Assembly (NCBI GenBank): GCA_023250175.1
Contig: JAHFBD010000096.1
Coordinates: 1 to 7,998, forward strand
Length of the DNA: 7,998 nt
Reading direction: 5' to 3'
From: Candidatus Melainabacteria bacterium
GTDB taxonomy: Bacteria; Cyanobacteriota; Vampirovibrionia; 2-02-FULL-35-15
In this document: in pieces, positions 1-5,650 of the stretch
How positions within the stretch are numbered: the first letter of the stretch is position 1
Layout: every line of letters begins with the position of its first letter
Notes under the pieces: generated by a model
What the model was told of the DNA's origin: nothing
Databases searched by the model: none
What the model saw: only the letters and a program-made list of their open reading frames with translations
Program-made: the position numbers and the translations under genes

Positions 1-457
1 AGTGCTTTCAGTTATGGAAATGAAAGCAAAGGCAAGAAGACTAAAAGCTGAATTAGGTTCTCTTGACTTAGTAGTTATTGATTATTTGCAGTTAATAGAA
101 GCCCAAAGAACAGATAATCGGGTTCAAGAAATATCAGATATATCACGTGGACTTAAAGCTTTTGCAAGAGAGTTAGAAGTCCCCGTAGTTGCCCTAAGTC
201 AGTTATCAAGAGCCGTTGAAGCACGACAAAATAAAAAACCAATGCTTTCTGACTTAAGAGAAAGTGGTTCTATTGAACAAGATGCTGATATTGTCATGTT
301 TATTTATAGAGATGAATACTATAATCCCGAAACACAAAATAAGGGAGAAGCTGAAATTATCATTGCAAAACAAAGAAATGGTCCAACAGGAAGATTAATG
401 TTATTGTTTCAGCCAAATATTACAAGATTTAGAAACCCTGCAAGAAATTTTGTATAA
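1..457 (+). CDS. dnaB: Replicative DNA helicase DnaB, C-terminal part (5' end outside window)
   Basis: This is the C-terminal part of the hexameric replicative helicase, which unwinds DNA ahead of the replication fork using ATP. About 151 codons are visible and the reading frame is already open at the left edge. The GTG at position 2 is therefore an internal Val codon and not a start. Visible RecA-fold motifs are the Walker B strand LVVIDYLQL, followed by the ALSQLSRAVEAR segment, the SDLRESGSIEQDADIV block and the KQRNGPTG loop, which in DnaB proteins carries residues contacting ATP in the neighbouring subunit. The protein ends shortly after the TRFRN segment, which is usual for DnaB, so the C-terminus looks complete. 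No intein is present in this part. The gene converges on ddl with only 16 bp between the stop codons, and I see no convincing terminator hairpin there. Confidence 0.95.
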   Translation, partial: VLSVMEMKAKARRLKAELGSLDLVVIDYLQLIEAQRTDNRVQEISDISRGLKAFARELEVPVVALSQLSRAVEARQNKKPMLSDLRESGSIEQDADIVMFIYRDEYYNPETQNKGEAEIIIAKQRNGPTGRLMLLFQPNITRFRNPARNFV

Positions 458-473
458 CCTTTAGAGTTTTTAC

Positions 474-1433
474 TTATTTATGTAATCTTGCTGTCTTTAA
501 AATAATTTCTACAAGTTCATCATATTCAATTCCAGAACATTTTGCCTGAGCTGGGAGATCACTTGTATCTGTCATACCCGGAAGAGAATTTATTTCTAAA
601 AGATAAGGTTCTCTATTTTCATAAAGAATGTAGTCCATTCTTGCAAAGGATGAACAATAAGTATTTAAAAACAGTTTTAGAGAATTGTCCTCAATTTCTT
701 CTTTTATATTTTTTTCTATTTGTGCTGGAAGAATAAATTCTGTCATTCCTTTTGTATATTTAGCTTGATAATCATAAAACTCATTTTTAGGTTTCAACTC
801 TAATATCGGTAAAACAGTTGGTTTATTATTAATTTCTAAGATACTAACTGTAAGTTCTCTCCCTGAAATAAACTCCTCAATTAAATAATCAGATTCCTCA
901 AGATCCACATTTTTAATTTTGTAATCTAATTCTTCTGAGCTTTTTATTTTAAAAGTGTTTACACTTGAACCATCATCTTTAGGTTTTACAAAAACAGCTT
1001 TATTATTACCTGATAATTCCGTCCATAGTTTTTGTGCATTTACCACTTCTTTATTTGTCCGCGTTAATAATAAAGCTTTTGGAGTTAGTATATTTGAACT
1101 AATTGCAATCCGCTTAGTCAGCCACTTATCCATTGAAATCGAACTTCCAAGAATAGATGAACCTGTATAAGGTATCCTAAGCCATTCAAGAACTCCTTGG
1201 ATAGCTCCATCTTCTCCCCATTTTCCATGAGTAACTAAAAAAGCAACTTCAATTTGTTTTTCTTTTAAACCAATTAAATCATCAATGCTCTTAACATCTA
1301 TTAAAAAAATATTTGAATAACCTAATCGATCTAAAGCTGAAAAACAGTTTTTACCAGATCTGGAAGAAATCTCTCTTTCATTTGAGATACCACCACAAAG
1401 GACAGCAATATTTGTTTTTTTTGTAATTGGCAT
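474..1433 (-). CDS. ddl: D-alanine--D-alanine ligase
   Basis: This cytoplasmic ATP-grasp enzyme joins two D-alanines to make the dipeptide that closes the peptidoglycan stem peptide. The 319 residues match the usual 300-370 aa length. Family motifs appear in order: VLCGGISNEREISSRSG (residues 11-27), the N-terminal D-Ala site; HGKWGEDGAIQG (69-80); YTGSSILGSSISMDK (89-103); KPKDDGSS (150-157) of the ATP-grasp core; EEFISGRELTVSIL (186-199); YDYQAKYTKGMTEFILPA (220-237); the metal-binding ARMDYILYE and LLEINSLPGMTDTSDLP (278-294). After the GSS triad the protein has Val-Asn-Thr where I expect Val-Gly-Val, a small deviation. The ATG at 1433 begins a few residues before the first beta strand and fits the family. 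No Shine-Dalgarno is visible upstream. A TATCAT hexamer (1441-1446, - strand) would place the transcript start about one base before the ATG. The gene is divergent from the COG1900 operon. Confidence 0.95.
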   Translation of the reverse strand: MPITKKTNIAVLCGGISNEREISSRSGKNCFSALDRLGYSNIFLIDVKSIDDLIGLKEKQIEVAFLVTHGKWGEDGAIQGVLEWLRIPYTGSSILGSSISMDKWLTKRIAISSNILTPKALLLTRTNKEVVNAQKLWTELSGNNKAVFVKPKDDGSSVNTFKIKSSEELDYKIKNVDLEESDYLIEEFISGRELTVSILEINNKPTVLPILELKPKNEFYDYQAKYTKGMTEFILPAQIEKNIKEEIEDNSLKLFLNTYCSSFARMDYILYENREPYLLEINSLPGMTDTSDLPAQAKCSGIEYDELVEIILKTARLHK

Positions 1434-1440
1434 ATTTCAT

Positions 1441-1452
1441 ATGATAGCGTAT
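1441..1452 (-). promoter_or_regulatory. Possible ddl -10 region with ATACGCTA element
   Basis: Read on the - strand, this stretch gives ATACGCTATCAT, containing a -10-like TATCAT (one mismatch to TATAAT) at 1446-1441. The ddl ATG begins eight bases further on, so transcription would start at or next to the start codon. The ATACGCTA part is repeated in mirror orientation in front of the COG1900 gene at 1559-1566. I found no good -35 at 16-18 bp spacing; the nearest is TTGATC at 13 bp. The promoter call is therefore weak, and the mirrored pair is its main support. Confidence 0.35.
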
Positions 1453-1541
1453 CGCATAAGATCAATAGCTGATGGTAAAGAACCTAGTATAGAGTCTGCA
1501 AATTTTTTTGAGGATATGTCAAGAATGACTCTTTTAAGTTT

Positions 1542-1570
1542 TTTACAGACCTCAGGCTATACGCTAGAAT
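1542..1570 (+). promoter_or_regulatory. Sigma-70-type promoter for the COG1900-TPR-LipM-BioB operon
   Basis: A -35 hexamer TTTACA (1542-1547) and a -10 hexamer TAGAAT (1565-1570) are separated by exactly 17 bp. Each has one mismatch to the vegetative consensus. The expected transcription start, six to seven bases after the -10, falls at about 1576-1577, on the A of the ATG of the downstream gene. That predicts a leaderless mRNA and fits the lack of a Shine-Dalgarno there. The -10 overlaps the right-hand ATACGCTA element (1559-1566). Confidence 0.55.
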
Positions 1571-1576
1571 ATAGCT

Positions 1577-2737
1577 ATGCCACAAACAATTGATGAAATT
1601 AACAATAAAATAAAAACTAACAAAGCCCAGGTGCTTACTGCAAGTGAAGCAAAGATTTTAATAAAAGAAAAAGGGATTAAACACTTTTCAGAAAACATTG
1701 ATATCGTTACATGTGCAACCTTTGAAATAAATACAAATGCTTTTTTATATCTAAGCTTTGGTCAAACAGATCCTTTAATTTATTTCATGGATGCTTCTAT
1801 CAATGATATTCCTGCTTGTATTACTGGTCCTACAGATGTAATTATTTCAAGCGTTTCATCCTCTAAAAACAACATTGAATACAGCGGCTCTTCTATAGTA
1901 GAAGACTTGGTTTGCAAAAAAGATTTACACTTAAAAGCTGCAGGAAGAAACCTTGAGGTTTTTCCTGCCAAAGAATTTGAAACCTGGTTTAATTTAAAAG
2001 ATTTAAATTATGCTAGGTTATTTTTAAATCAAGCTATAAATCAAAATAGTATTGTTGCTGCAAACTCCGGAGATAAAGATATTAATTCAAATATGGGAAC
2101 GTTAATTGCAAAGCTTGAGAATTCTACATTTAACTCCTCAAGCTACTTAAATCCACTTATTAATGATCCCGCCTGTAAAACAATTGGCACAGGTACAAAT
2201 ATCTGGGTAGCTGGCTCAAGAGGAGTCATATTAGGACATGGCAGCAATCATAATCCAAGCCAACATAAAAACAAACATAATATACCTGTTGGCCCATCGA
2301 CAACTTTATCTCTTTTTGTAGACATTGAAAACATGCATCCCAAATGGATACGTGGTGGATTTATTAAATCATTTGGACCTGTTTTATATGTTGGGATTGG
2401 TATACCAATCCCTGTCTTAAATGATGAAATCGCAGAACATTTAGCAATTACTGATGATATGATAAACACTACAATTATTGACTTTTCTATACCAAGACGC
2501 TCAAAACCAATACTAGGACAATGCACTTATAATGAGCTAAGAACAAGTACTGTTTTAATTAACAACAAACCTACTTTAACAGCTTCCTTATCCAGCATGG
2601 CATATGCTTTTGAAATATGTAAAACTCTAAAAGAAGAAATACTAAATAGAAATTTTTTACTAGCTGAACCAAGTATCCCAATTAATATGAATGGTGAATT
2701 TAAAAAACTAGATTCGAGATTAAGTGAATTTGTATAA
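1577..2737 (+). CDS. COG1900/DUF39 homocysteine-biosynthesis-type protein, divergent
   Basis: This is a member of the COG1900/DUF39 (HcyBio) family. Characterised archaeal members convert L-aspartate semialdehyde to homocysteine by transferring sulfur. Supporting family features are the N-terminal TIDEINNKIKTNKAQVLTA, the FGQTDPLI segment (61-68), SSIVEDLVCKKDLHLKAAG (105-123), MGTLIAKLENSTFNSSSYLNPLINDP (173-198), IGTGTNIWVAGSRGVILGHGSNHNP (203-227), WIRGGFI (257-263), VGIGIPIPVLNDEIA (272-286) and a LGQCTYNELR block (313-322). The length of 386 aa is that of the core domain, with no C-terminal CBS or ferredoxin domain. Cysteines are at 46, 81, 113, 200, 316 and 348. The positions where I expect the cysteines of the typical GTFG..CSSGAF and GTDCYPR motifs read ATFEINTNAF (47-56) and NLEVFPA (125-131), without Cys. 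The substrate may therefore differ. The ATG is chosen because it starts the family N-terminus. It leads a tight operon with lipoyl and biotin genes. I am sure of the family and unsure of the reaction. Confidence 0.85.
   Translation: MPQTIDEINNKIKTNKAQVLTASEAKILIKEKGIKHFSENIDIVTCATFEINTNAFLYLSFGQTDPLIYFMDASINDIPACITGPTDVIISSVSSSKNNIEYSGSSIVEDLVCKKDLHLKAAGRNLEVFPAKEFETWFNLKDLNYARLFLNQAINQNSIVAANSGDKDINSNMGTLIAKLENSTFNSSSYLNPLINDPACKTIGTGTNIWVAGSRGVILGHGSNHNPSQHKNKHNIPVGPSTTLSLFVDIENMHPKWIRGGFIKSFGPVLYVGIGIPIPVLNDEIAEHLAITDDMINTTIIDFSIPRRSKPILGQCTYNELRTSTVLINNKPTLTASLSSMAYAFEICKTLKEEILNRNFLLAEPSIPINMNGEFKKLDSRLSEFV
2393..2412. repeat. 20-bp perfect palindrome inside the COG1900 gene
   Basis: GGGATTGGTATACCAATCCC is a perfect inverted repeat with no loop. 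It lies in the codons for the conserved GIGIPIP motif (residues 273-279). The motif itself is pseudo-symmetric, since Gly codons (GGN) complement Pro codons (CCN) and Ile codons can complement GAT/TAT-like triplets. The palindrome may therefore be a by-product of the protein sequence and not a protein-binding site. Confidence 0.7.
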
Positions 2738-2743
2738 AAACCA

Positions 2744-3847
2744 ATGGGGAAAATATTAAAATCAAAAGATAAAACAAAAAACTGGTTAAAAGCTTGTTTA
2801 TTGTTTCTTGTTTTTATTTTCCAGACCTCTTCAGCTTACCCACAAACAATCATTTCAGAAATCATTGCTCTACACGCTGAAGACAAATTACTCTTATTAG
2901 ACGTTGCAAAAAAATATCCCGCTGTTAAGTTTAATGTGATTAATGAACCGAACAAAACACTGAAATTAACAATTGAACTTTTGGATTCTACTTATCATAA
3001 ATCATATACATTTGACGATGAAAAGAAAAAAGAATTATTAGCTAACCTTGATTTTATTAGTAATATTACTGTTGAACAATTAGCTGACGATTTATCAAAC
3101 AAGCTTTTAGTTGTTTTGGAATTTAAAGACTCTATAAACAGAAAAGATTTTAAACCACATATTTTATCTACAAGAGATAACCTTGTAAAAATTATTTTTT
3201 TGAATGAACAAAATATACAAGAAGAACAATTACATGTAAAATACAACAGAGCTTTAGAAGAACAACTAATATTAAATCTTGACAAAGCAGAATCTCTATA
3301 CAAAGAGGTTCTATTAAAGGATCAAAATCTATTTTTTGCAAAGTATAATCTTGCAAAACTATATATTGACAAAGAACAATATACTGAAGCCATTAACTTG
3401 TTATTGCCATTAATAGACAGACAAAACCCTTCACCCACATCATCTGGAGACCTCCCTGTCTCACTCGATATTTTTATTGTGCGTAATATATTAGGCTATG
3501 CTTATTACTTAAATGGAGATTTAGATAAATCAAGAGCTCAGTTTGATGAGGTTTTAAAAACAAAACCTGATTCTTATGAAGCAAACTTTAATATTGGATT
3601 ATTGAATGAAAAGGCAAAGGATTTAAAAAAAGCAAAATTATTTTTTCAGAAAGTAATTGAATTAAGACCAGACCTGGCTGAAGCATATTATCATCTTGGC
3701 ATTATGGAAACAATTGAAAAAAACAAAAAAAGTGCAATTAAATATTTTACTAAAGTCATAGAATTAACACCTGAAAGTGAACTTGGCAAATTAAGCCAAA
3801 ACGAGCTAAATAACATTAACAATAAATTGGAAAGTAATACCAAGTAA
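2744..3847 (+). CDS. Exported TPR-repeat protein with AMIN-like N-terminal domain
   Basis: No specific function can be assigned. The N-terminus has a Lys-rich stretch followed by a hydrophobic segment (about residues 14-31, WLKACLLFLVFIFQTSSA). This is a signal peptide or membrane anchor and would place the protein outside the inner membrane. Residues about 35-155 alternate hydrophobic strands with charged turns and resemble AMIN-type envelope domains, but this is a weak resemblance judged by eye. Residues about 164-345 contain roughly five tetratricopeptide repeats. The clearest are at 244-277, 278-311 (EANFNIGLLNEKAKDLKKAK) and 312-345 (AEAYYHLGIMETIEKNKKSA), giving a protein-binding superhelix. 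The Lys/Asn-rich tail ends at residue 367. The start lies 6 nt after the COG1900 stop with no Shine-Dalgarno, so translation is probably coupled. Its place between cytoplasmic cofactor enzymes is unexpected. Partner binding at the envelope is inferred only from the repeats. Confidence 0.8.
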   Translation: MGKILKSKDKTKNWLKACLLFLVFIFQTSSAYPQTIISEIIALHAEDKLLLLDVAKKYPAVKFNVINEPNKTLKLTIELLDSTYHKSYTFDDEKKKELLANLDFISNITVEQLADDLSNKLLVVLEFKDSINRKDFKPHILSTRDNLVKIIFLNEQNIQEEQLHVKYNRALEEQLILNLDKAESLYKEVLLKDQNLFFAKYNLAKLYIDKEQYTEAINLLLPLIDRQNPSPTSSGDLPVSLDIFIVRNILGYAYYLNGDLDKSRAQFDEVLKTKPDSYEANFNIGLLNEKAKDLKKAKLFFQKVIELRPDLAEAYYHLGIMETIEKNKKSAIKYFTKVIELTPESELGKLSQNELNNINNKLESNTK

Positions 3848-3850
3848 CCA

Positions 3851-4609
3851 ATGAATCATTCATCTGATAAAACTGATAAAACAATAAATAATTGGTTTTA
3901 TTTACTGACAGCTCCAAACAATGGCTATTTTAATATGGCTTGTGATTCTTATTTACTAAATTCTTTTATAGAAGAAACAATTTCAAATCCATTACTTAGA
4001 CTATACTCTTGGAACCAAGAAACATTATCAATTGGAATGAATCAAAATATTAACTATAATAATTTTGAAAATTCTTACCCTATCGTAAAAAGACTAAGTG
4101 GCGGGCAAGCAGTTTTACACCATAAGCCAGAGAATGAGTTAACATATTCAGTATTTTTAAAATCTTCAAGTAAAGCAAAAACTATTTATTATGAAATTGG
4201 TGGGGTCTTATTGCTCTTTTTAAAAAAATATGGATTAATCGCTAATTTTGGAGACTCTAATAAAAACTATAAGAGTGAGTTTGATTGTTTTATGTCTAAG
4301 ACCCCTGCTGATATTGTTATAAATGATATAAAAATCATCGGTAGTGCTCAATATAGAAAAGGTATTTTTATTATGCAACATGGAGCAATAAAACTTGATT
4401 TAATAAGACAATTAACAGGTTTCAATATTCAAAGAGATCAAGCAATTACAGATTTAAAAAGAGCTTTTCAAGTACAATTAAATATTAATTTTACAGATTA
4501 TTGTCTTTCTTCTAAAGACCATGAGAGAATTGAGTTAACAGCTAACACGTATAAGTCTGATATTTATACAAATTACAAAAATACTAATGGGGTAAAAGTA
4601 CATTGTTAA
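3851..4609 (+). CDS. LipM-like octanoyltransferase / lipoate-protein ligase family protein
   Basis: This is a BPL/LplA/LipB-fold acyltransferase of 252 aa that attaches octanoate or lipoate to lipoyl domains such as GcvH or E2 subunits. Evidence is the N-terminal FNMACDSYLL (27-36), LRLYSWNQETLSIGMNQN (49-66), the acyl-adenylate-type loop KRLSGGQAVLHHKPENELTYS (80-100), and DIVINDIKIIGSAQYRKGIFIMQHGAI (154-180) with Lys161. Cys146 in the DCF triplet sits just before this last block, where LipM octanoyltransferases have their catalytic Cys. LplA ligases lack it. GGQ replaces the GGG of LplA and GGR of many LipM proteins. I therefore favour transfer from octanoyl-ACP over ATP-dependent scavenging, with an LplA-type activity as the alternative. 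It starts 3 nt after the TPR gene stop, without a Shine-Dalgarno. No LipA (lipoyl synthase) is in the window; it would have to be elsewhere in the genome. Confidence 0.82.
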   Translation: MNHSSDKTDKTINNWFYLLTAPNNGYFNMACDSYLLNSFIEETISNPLLRLYSWNQETLSIGMNQNINYNNFENSYPIVKRLSGGQAVLHHKPENELTYSVFLKSSSKAKTIYYEIGGVLLLFLKKYGLIANFGDSNKNYKSEFDCFMSKTPADIVINDIKIIGSAQYRKGIFIMQHGAIKLDLIRQLTGFNIQRDQAITDLKRAFQVQLNINFTDYCLSSKDHERIELTANTYKSDIYTNYKNTNGVKVHC

Positions 4610-5559
4610 ACTTAGAAGAAAAAAAAGCTACCTATTTAACAGAGGATATTAGCAATATCTATAATAAACCCTTATTAGAATTAGTTTATGAAGCACAAAC
4701 AATACATAGACAGTATCAGCCTCACAATAAGATTCAACTCTGTACTTTAAGTAATATTAAAAGTGGTAATTGTCCCGAAGATTGTAAATATTGTCCACAA
4801 AGTTCAAGGTATAAAACAGATATAGAAAAATATAGCTTACTATCAAAAAAAGAAGTTCTTGAACAAGCAAATGCAGCTAAAAATAGCGGTGCAACAAGAT
4901 TTTGTATGGGAGCAGCCTGGAAAAATATTCCTGACAATTCGGATTTTGATGAGATTTTAGATATTGTCAAAGAGGTGTCTAAATTAAACGTAGAAGTTTG
5001 CTGTACGCTAGGTATGTTAACAGAAAAGCAAGCTCATAAATTAAAAGAGGCTGGATTAACCGCATATAATCACAATTTAGATACTTCTAGCAAATTTTAT
5101 AAAGAAATAATTACAACAAGAACCTATGAAGATCGCTTACAAACAATTCAGTACTTAGCAAGTGCTGGTATTCAATTATGTTGTGGAGGCATTATAGGAC
5201 TTGGTGAAGATAAAGAAGATAGAATAGAATTAATAAAAACCTTATCTAATTTAAATCCTCAACCAGAGTCTGTACCTATAAATGTTTTAGTAAAAGTTCC
5301 AGGAACCCCTCTTTCTGAGCAAAATGAAATTGATTCTTTTGAGCTGGTACGTACTATTGCAACAAGTAGGATCTTTATACCTAAAGCAAAAGTAAGGCTT
5401 TCTGCAGGAAGACTAAGCATGAATAATGAACTTCAAACTTTATGCTTTTTAGCAGGAGCTAATAGCATTTTTATTGGAGAAAAATTACTTACAACAGATA
5501 ATCCACAAATCAATAAAGATAAACAATTATTTGAAAAACTTGGGGTTAGCCCTTTATAA
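4603..5559 (+). CDS. bioB: Biotin synthase (radical SAM)
   Basis: BioB inserts sulfur into dethiobiotin in the last step of biotin synthesis, using S-adenosylmethionine and two iron-sulfur clusters. The radical-SAM motif CPEDCKYC gives the 4Fe-4S ligands Cys57, Cys61 and Cys64. The sacrificial 2Fe-2S cluster ligands are present: Cys101 (RFCMGAAW), Cys133 (EVCCTLGML), Cys193 (QLCCGGIIGLGE) and Arg265 (KVRLSAGR). Further family blocks are YNHNLDTSSKFYKEIITTRTY (155-175), PESVPINVLVKVPGTPL (221-237) and AGANSIFIGEKLLTT (285-299). The length of 318 aa is normal and no key residue is missing. The start is a TTG that overlaps the upstream acyltransferase gene by 7 nt. GGGG at 4589-4592 lies 10 nt upstream and may act as a weak ribosome binding site, but coupled translation is likely. 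The C-terminus ends at the LFEKLG segment as usual. Confidence 0.97.
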   Translation: MLNLEEKKATYLTEDISNIYNKPLLELVYEAQTIHRQYQPHNKIQLCTLSNIKSGNCPEDCKYCPQSSRYKTDIEKYSLLSKKEVLEQANAAKNSGATRFCMGAAWKNIPDNSDFDEILDIVKEVSKLNVEVCCTLGMLTEKQAHKLKEAGLTAYNHNLDTSSKFYKEIITTRTYEDRLQTIQYLASAGIQLCCGGIIGLGEDKEDRIELIKTLSNLNPQPESVPINVLVKVPGTPLSEQNEIDSFELVRTIATSRIFIPKAKVRLSAGRLSMNNELQTLCFLAGANSIFIGEKLLTTDNPQINKDKQLFEKLGVSPL

Positions 5560-5560
5560 T
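5531..5560 (+). promoter_or_regulatory. Sigma-70-type promoter for the secreted protein gene
   Basis: TTGAAA (5531-5536) and a consensus TATAAT (5555-5560) are separated by 18 bp. The promoter lies in the last codons of bioB, with the -10 overlapping the bioB stop codon. The predicted start near 5567 leaves a 5' leader of about 84 nt. A second TATAAT at 5573-5578 has no matching -35. This makes the downstream gene at least partly independent of the bioB operon, although no terminator is visible after bioB, so readthrough is also possible. Confidence 0.55.
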
Positions 5561-5574
5561 GTAAAGCATACTTA

Positions 5575-5588
5575 TAATTTTAAAATTA
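5575..5588. repeat. 14-bp AT-only palindrome in the leader of the secreted protein gene
   Basis: TAATTTTAAAATTA is a perfect palindrome just downstream of the promoter -10. It is positioned where an operator could lie. It is made only of A and T in AT-rich DNA, so it may be chance. It has no T-tract after it and does not look like a terminator. Confidence 0.3.
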
Positions 5589-5634
5589 GATAAATAAAAA
5601 AAATTATTGGTGGAAGAATATAAAGAGTAGTAAT

Positions 5635-5643
5635 AAGGAGAGG
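5635..5643 (+). promoter_or_regulatory. Strong Shine-Dalgarno of the secreted protein gene
   Basis: AAGGAGAGG lies 7-10 nt before the ATG at 5651. It is the only strong ribosome binding site in front of a gene start in this window, and it fixes the start codon. Confidence 0.8.
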
Positions 5644-5650
5644 AAAAATT

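Noticed and set aside
458..473. Possible bidirectional terminator between dnaB and ddl
   Set aside because: There is a short T run but no stem of useful length on either strand.
542..1170. Two + strand frames of 64 and 71 codons (542-736 and 955-1170)
   Set aside because: Both are antisense to ddl, whose complete set of motifs covers this region; they show no recognisable protein features.
1486..1522. TTGACA (1517-1522) and TATACT (1486-1491) on the - strand as a ddl promoter
   Set aside because: Both hexamers are good matches, but the spacer is 25 bp, too long for a sigma-70 promoter.
1780..2526. Two - strand frames of 63 and 92 codons inside the COG1900 gene
   Set aside because: They are antisense to clear family motifs. 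The GIGIPIP in the second is explained by the palindrome at 2393-2412.
2995..4970. - strand frames at 2995-3303 and 4734-4970
   Set aside because: They lie antisense to the TPR repeats and to the BioB iron-sulfur region; they are coding shadows without own signals.
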